Assembly: GCA_032164295.1 (NCBI GenBank)
Contig: JAJHTX010000006.1
Span: 744,001-808,000, forward strand
Direction of reading: 5' to 3'
From: Inonotus obliquus
Taxonomy: Eukaryota > Basidiomycota > Agaricomycetes > Hymenochaetales > Hymenochaetaceae
DNA: 64,000 nt
The position numbers and the translations under genes were made by a program. The notes beneath the pieces are model-generated. The model had not been told where the DNA came from. It did not search any database and saw only the letters and a program-made list of their open reading frames with translations. Shown in pieces: positions 59,381-64,000 of the stretch (its first letter is position 1; the number at the start of each line of letters is the position of its first letter).

Positions 59381-61555
59381 ATGCTGCTCCTGTTCGCCCA
59401 GGTCTTGCTAGCTCTGTATATAGTGAAGCGGGTACAACTGATAATCAAAGTGAGGGTGGTGAGTTGCTACTATAGTCTTGCTGGTGTATCGCTAGCTCAT
59501 GTGAATGTTCGGTCAGAATTTTGCAAACCATGTGCCTCTGCTTTATACTCCCTACCAGCCTTCTTCATACCTCGGCATTATGCTTCCCAAGACGCGCTTT
59601 TATCGTCTCTTAGGATTCCACTGGAGAGAGCGAGCTACTTGTCTGTTGTTTTACCTGTGGGACGCACATGTCAATCTGATGCTTGTGGTGTACAGTGTAT
59701 AACGACGCACCGCTGAATACTCTGGCAGTCGTCCCTATTCTGACTGGAACGTCCATCCTCATGAGCGCAAACGTGGATGCATTTCACCAGAGCTTGGGCT
59801 TGAACAGCGATTTCCACAAGGGTTCCAATCCAGTGTTAAAGTCAGCCAAGGTTATTTCTTCCCTTTCATTTGCACTGAATCGAGCCACAGAATGTTTGGG
59901 GACAATGTGTTAACGGCCTTGGGAGACGTTTGGAAAAGGCATAGACGTATTGCTTCCCCATCCTTCAGCCATTCGACGTATAGGAATGTGTGGGACACAA
60001 CAGCCCGAGTTTACTCAGACATGATTGCCAGGGAGGGATGGCGTAATGCGGACGAGACCCCTGTCATAGATATCAATAAAGTCACTCATAAGGTGAGCAG
60101 ATCCCCACATCAATTCACTGTTCGTCTTAGCCTTGTTTCGTTCAGTTGGCCTTGTTCCTCATTGCTATTGTTGGATTTGGAATTCCCATGACATGGGATG
60201 AACCTCCGAGGGACAAAGACGGGAAACTTTCGGCGCAGAAGATGATCTTTGATGTAGCAACTTACATCATGGAGCGAGGCATGACTCCAAAATGGGTGTA
60301 TAAACTTGGAATAGGAAAGCTGAAGGAAATCGATGAAGCGTATGTCCGATTTGAGGAATTCATGTACGAGCGCATTGTGGAACGAGAGGCTGAGCTGAAG
60401 AAGATACGGGCTATGGAAGGTAGTGAAGCGGATTTGGCAGATAGTCTGAACAGTATTTTCGGGAGACTTGTAAATGCTCGTTTGTCTGAGGGGAAAAGCA
60501 GTCTATCGGACAGAGAAATCATTGGGAATTGCTTCGCTTTCGTAAGTCATAGCTCATTTACTCCCATACGTGTCAAAATTCATGACTCATACAATGTTGT
60601 ACCTCACGACGTAGACTTTTGCTGGACATGGTTCGTCATCTCGTCTTGACTGTTTTATGGTCCTATTTCTCATAAATTGCAGAAACCACGGCGAACACTC
60701 TCGCAGCGACTCTTGGTCTTCTGGCGCTGTATCCAGATGAGCAGGAATGGGTATATAGGTCAATCCTCGATGTCATTGGTGACCGCGAACCCGTAAGCCT
60801 CGATATAATCTCGGATTGTATGACACAAGTCATACCAACTGACCTCCGTGTAGACGTTCGACGATTTTGACCAATTGGACGGCGTTCTTGCCTGTTTCTA
60901 CGAGGGTGCACGTCTATTCCGTGAGTAATTATGTCGAATTCAATCAAGTAGTGCTTATGTATTGATTCATCCTTCTAGCTGCTGGATATCTATTAGCCGA
61001 AGTTGCCTCGAAGGATACAGCGCTGAGCCTGTCACGAAGAGATAAACCAGGAGTAAAAGAGACGATCCCAGTGAAGAAGGAAACGGTACTTACTCTCGAC
61101 ATGGTCGGAATGTATACGTGGTCCATCATTACGTTACCTACGTGATGATATCCTCAAATGATCATTTACATCATCATCGTCCAGGTTACGACCCTCAAAC
61201 CTTCCCTGATCCCGAATCTTTCAGACCACAACGATGGAGGTGGTCAAACAAGACTTCAAACTCCCTTCCAACATCAAAAGCCACGCAAGCCGACGAGATC
61301 ACAGGATCCTCTCCAGTAGCAACATTCGAAGGATTCCTCGGATTCGCGTACGGACCACGAACATGCATCGGTCACAAATTCGCAAAAATCGAGGCGGTAG
61401 CTTTCTTAACTTTTCTACTTCGCGATTGGCGTATCGTGCCAGTGATGAGAGAGGGTGAAAGTAAAAAGGCTTGGAGAGAACGAGTCCTTGAACCTGGATT
61501 TGGTCAGGCTCTTCTTATTGGTGAAGTTCCCTTGAGAATGGTTAGGCGTAAATGA
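59381..61555 (+). CDS. Cytochrome P450, second of a tandem pair, possible splice defect
   Basis: Paralogue of the gene at 56816-58979 with the same exon plan. The anchor (MLLLFAQVLLALYIVKR), the WKRHRRIASPSFSHSTYRN region, the small I-helix exon (TFAGHETTANTLA, about 60621-60636), EGARLF, FPDPESFRPQRW and FAYGPRTCIGHKFA are all kept. One splice site looks broken: the donor after DMVGM, GTAGGT at about 58552 in the first gene, reads ATACGT at about 61113 here. No other donor of the same phase is found with the shared acceptor at about 61184. Without an unusual donor the mRNA would lose frame just before the heme-binding end. It may be a young pseudogene, or use an unseen site. Elsewhere no stops are found. 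Confidence 0.8.
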
Positions 61556-61861
61556 AAATAATTCCCACCAAGGTTGTGTTCTCGATTTCTTCTTGACGAT
61601 TTGACTTCGTAGATGTGTTTGCAGATGTATTATCTTGGGACTTGAGTAAGCCTAGCGAAGAATCCTGCAATGTTATGTAGTCACTAGAAAGCAGGCATTA
61701 GAAGCCACGACTCATGGCCGAAACCACGGAAAAGATAAAAAGGTGTTCAAAAGGGAGTTTATTAGTCTTCCTAAGTAACTGTTCTATAGTATATATCACC
61801 AGTAATCAATAGCATCTCCCGCATAGTCCCATGAAAGCGCAAAGAAAAGGCGTATCTAACA
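61556..61861. terminator. Convergent 3' region of the P450 and LETM1-like genes
   Basis: About 300 bases between converging stops. No other feature is seen. Confidence 0.4.
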
Positions 61862-63540
61862 TCAACGCCGAGCTTCTCGAAGCATAAAAACCAACAATCG
61901 TACACGGACATCCACAGGTGATTTCTGTGACGCAGGACGATTCTCATCTACGTTCTCTAACCACCAACGAAGACGATCGCGTTGCTCTGGAGCGGTACAA
62001 CCATCCGTAAGGCTAACCCAAAAGAAAGAGAGAAAAGCATTGAATATTAGAGCATATCTATTAAAATTGAAGAGGAATACTGACAAGCCTCGGTCTGTCA
62101 ACGCCATCGCAATTTCTGCTTGGTTCAACCTGGCACCTCTACCTTCAGCGAGAAGTATTCTATCTTCAACGGTGATCTTGCGGAGGTATTTCGTGAGGCG
62201 ATGTCGTTGCAGGCTTAAGATACCCCAAGAAGAAATGCCGACGGTGCTGAGTAACGATGAAGAAAAGAGTGTCAAATCAATGCAAAGAAGTGCACCAGGT
62301 CAATGTAAAGCGAAACGAACGTACTCGCATAACAAACCAACATCGGCGCTATCGAGTTTTCTCAACTCTATTTCCTCAACTGCATTATCCTTAAAACTAT
62401 CCATAGACTTCGCTAAGAAATAAGCTCCACGTTGGCGTTCACGTCGTTTGGCCTCAATTCTTTCCCGTTGAGAAGGGAGTACGCAGGTTGAAGGAAGCAT
62501 TCCCGGTACATAGAGCACGATCAACGGGATGATCTCTTCGATGACGAGAACAATCAGTAGGAAGGGAACGAGTCTATACAGGACATAGGACAAGGAAGGG
62601 ATGAGTACAGATAACCCGTGTAAGGCAGACAGACACTCACTTGACTAGATCCGAATTGTTCGTCAGGATGAATCGGTGCTCCCTCCACTGTAAAACGGGC
62701 CCTCCGCTTCTCACTCTCTGCTGTATCCTCCACACTTCTTTCTTGTTAACGTAGATGTATTTCAAACCAGCCACGTAGAATTTCTGCAAGGCAAAACCTC
62801 AATCATTCTACCAAATCGAAAGAGACCAACAAAAACACGCACAAACAATTCCTTCGCCTGATGAATCAACCTCATAAATTTACCTGCATCGGGTGGTGGA
62901 GGTTTCAAAATCCCATGTCGAGCCGCGTCATCGATGTCTTTCTTAGCAATATCAACTGCACGTTTTCCCTCCACCTCTTTCAGAACCGATTCTTCCTTCG
63001 AGGGAGCGACGAGAGGAGGAGGTTTCGATGGATGGGGTTTGATATCTGAGGTCGATTGGGTTCGTGTAATTTGTGGTTGTGTCACCGCTGAAGCGTCGAC
63101 TTTCGTGGAAACGACAGTGCCACCAGAGGACTTCGTAGGCCCAGGTCGAAGCTCGACTTTCACTTTCGCTTTCTTCCCTGTTGCTGATGGTGGAGGAGGA
63201 GGTTCTGTCGCTTTTCTGGAGCTAGTTGTGGTCTGAGGGACATTTGTAGATAGCGTTCGTGCGAGATGGAGGGATGTAAGGACGGTGGGATTTGTAACGT
63301 TATAACTGCCTCTGTGGCATCGTAGACTTCTTGAAGAACCGGAAGTACTTGAAACGAGAGCTCTAGTTTCAAAGTGACGATGTTGGCTGTAAGAAACTTG
63401 ACGAGCAGCTGTCGACCTTCATAACATTCAGAAAACGAGATTAGTTACCCTACACAAACTTTTTTCTGCTCATGGGATAGTATACCATACCTTTCAAGAA
63501 CCCGACAGCTAGCACTTGCTAGAAAACGCGCTTGGCTCAT
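61862..63540 (-). CDS. LETM1-family mitochondrial inner-membrane protein
   Basis: Several exons from ATG 63540 to TGA at 61862-61864, about 440 residues. A first short exon (MSQARFLASASCRVLER) and the Arg/Ser-rich sequence after it form a likely mitochondrial targeting signal. The intron between them (about 63409-63492, GTATGG donor, CTAAC branch point) has been placed by frame. A basic/Pro-rich linker follows (GKKAKVKVELRPGPTK). Then comes the LETM1 core: WREHRFILTNNSDLVKLVPF, a membrane helix with VLVIEEIIPLIVLYVPGMLP, and PSTCVLPSQRERIE. The ribosome-binding-like end carries RHRLTKYLRKITVEDRILL. Family members keep mitochondrial K+/H+ balance and support translation at the inner membrane (Mdm38 in yeast). 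The EF-hand end of animal LETM1 is absent, as in other fungal homologues. Confidence 0.85.
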
Positions 63541-63812
63541 AAACCCAACTCCAGTCCTGCAGTGGTTTCTCCCCTGCTATGGGTCCTCGGAATGTACGAC
63601 GCACGCTCTGTCTATAAGATGTTAACTCTAAGATATGAAAGGAAGGAGATGAGAGGCTGACAATGGCATCGTGCCGACTTCACGCGTCATTCCTGAAAAC
63701 AGTAGCTTACGTACACAGAATCAAAAATACGTTTCGTTTTCTTTTTGGATAATTTGGATTTATGTCAGCATCTACCAAATTTCCAGGTAATGAAGAACGA
63801 CAGTAAAGCGCC
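63541..63812 (-). promoter_or_regulatory. Upstream region of the LETM1-like gene
   Basis: About 270 bases between the LETM1-like start and the stop of the next minus-strand gene. Nothing else is seen. Confidence 0.35.
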
Positions 63813-64000
63813 CTATTTCATACTCGTACATTCTCCCATAAATAAATACTCAGATTCGCCTGCTTCTTTCATCATCCTGATCGATTCCTCCCATCGAGGT
63901 AAATTAAGGCTGGGACAAGGTGTTATTAAAATTGCTCGAATAATTATCGTCGGGTCGATTATCGGTGCTTCAATGAAAGGCGGTATCGTTGGAATAGGTA
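63813..64000 (-). CDS. 3' end of an unrecognised gene (partial)
   Basis: The minus strand is open from the window edge to TAG at 63813-63815, about 61 codons. The reading is protein-like: IPPFIEAPIIDPTIII, LPRWEESIRMMKEAGESE and a final MGECTSMK. No family is recognised from so short a piece, and introns could lie just outside the window. Confidence 0.4.
   Translation of the reverse strand, partial: PIPTIPPFIEAPIIDPTIIIRAILITPCPSLNLPRWEESIRMMKEAGESEYLFMGECTSMK

Noticed and set aside
42031..61555. A secondary-metabolite cluster uniting P450s and transporters
   Set aside because: No backbone enzyme (PKS, NRPS, terpene synthase) lies between or near them, and housekeeping genes separate the P450 pair from the transporters.
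1..64000. CRISPR array, rRNA or prokaryotic operon signals
   Set aside because: No regularly spaced repeats or rRNA-like sequence were seen, and the spliceosomal introns show a eukaryotic nuclear genome.

Overview
The window is nuclear DNA of a filamentous fungus, most likely a basidiomycete of the Agaricomycetes type. Nearly every gene is cut by many short introns (about 45-70 nt, GT...CTRAY...AG). Intergenic gaps are short, both strands carry genes, and the content (DOCK-type exchange factor, division-2 chitin synthase, multi-exon P450 pair, DHA2 transporters, F-box proteins) fits a mushroom-forming fungus. Most gene models below were joined exon by exon by hand, so outer limits are firmer than every inner splice site.

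Layout. 1-4.5 kb: the 3' end of an unrecognised disordered protein gene, a doubtful small gene, and an unrecognised minus-strand gene. 4.5-6.3 kb: LSM2 (+) and a WDR83/MORG1-like WD40 gene (-), convergent. 6.8-13.9 kb: a DOCK-family GEF. 14.4-18.7 kb: a long disordered WW-domain protein. 19.0-23.3 kb (-): a chromodomain, coiled-coil and C-terminal Zic/GLI-type zinc-finger protein.

23.2-27.6 kb is a direct tandem segmental duplication. Each unit holds the 5' end and promoter of the chromodomain gene, a small unrecognised gene (called X here) and the 3' end of a DHA2 transporter. It leaves X as two open copies and two gene fragments at the junction. 27.1-32.3 kb: two intact DHA2-type MFS transporters (-); a third, internally deleted relative lies at 40.0-41.4 kb. 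Between them sit an F-box protein, a protein with a possible DASH/Spc34-like N-terminus, and an F-box/WD40 protein.

42.0-45.6 kb: chitin synthase of the Chs3/class IV type. 46.6-49.2 kb: a CDKN3-like phosphatase with a long disordered N-terminal part. 50.4-55.6 kb: SKI3, the TPR subunit of the Ski complex. 56.8-61.6 kb: two tandem P450 genes, the second with a damaged splice donor. 61.9-63.5 kb (-): a mitochondrial LETM1-family protein, followed by the 3' end of one more minus-strand gene.

The core genes are housekeeping: mRNA decay (LSM2, SKI3), cell wall (chitin synthase), Rho-type signalling (DOCK), mitochondrial ion or ribosome handling (LETM1). They do not form one pathway. The accessory part is the duplicated X/MFS block and the P450 pair. 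The strongest candidates for something undescribed are gene X, whose two copies differ more in coding sequence than in flanking DNA, and the chromodomain/zinc-finger protein beside it. No rRNA, tRNA, CRISPR array or intact transposon was seen.
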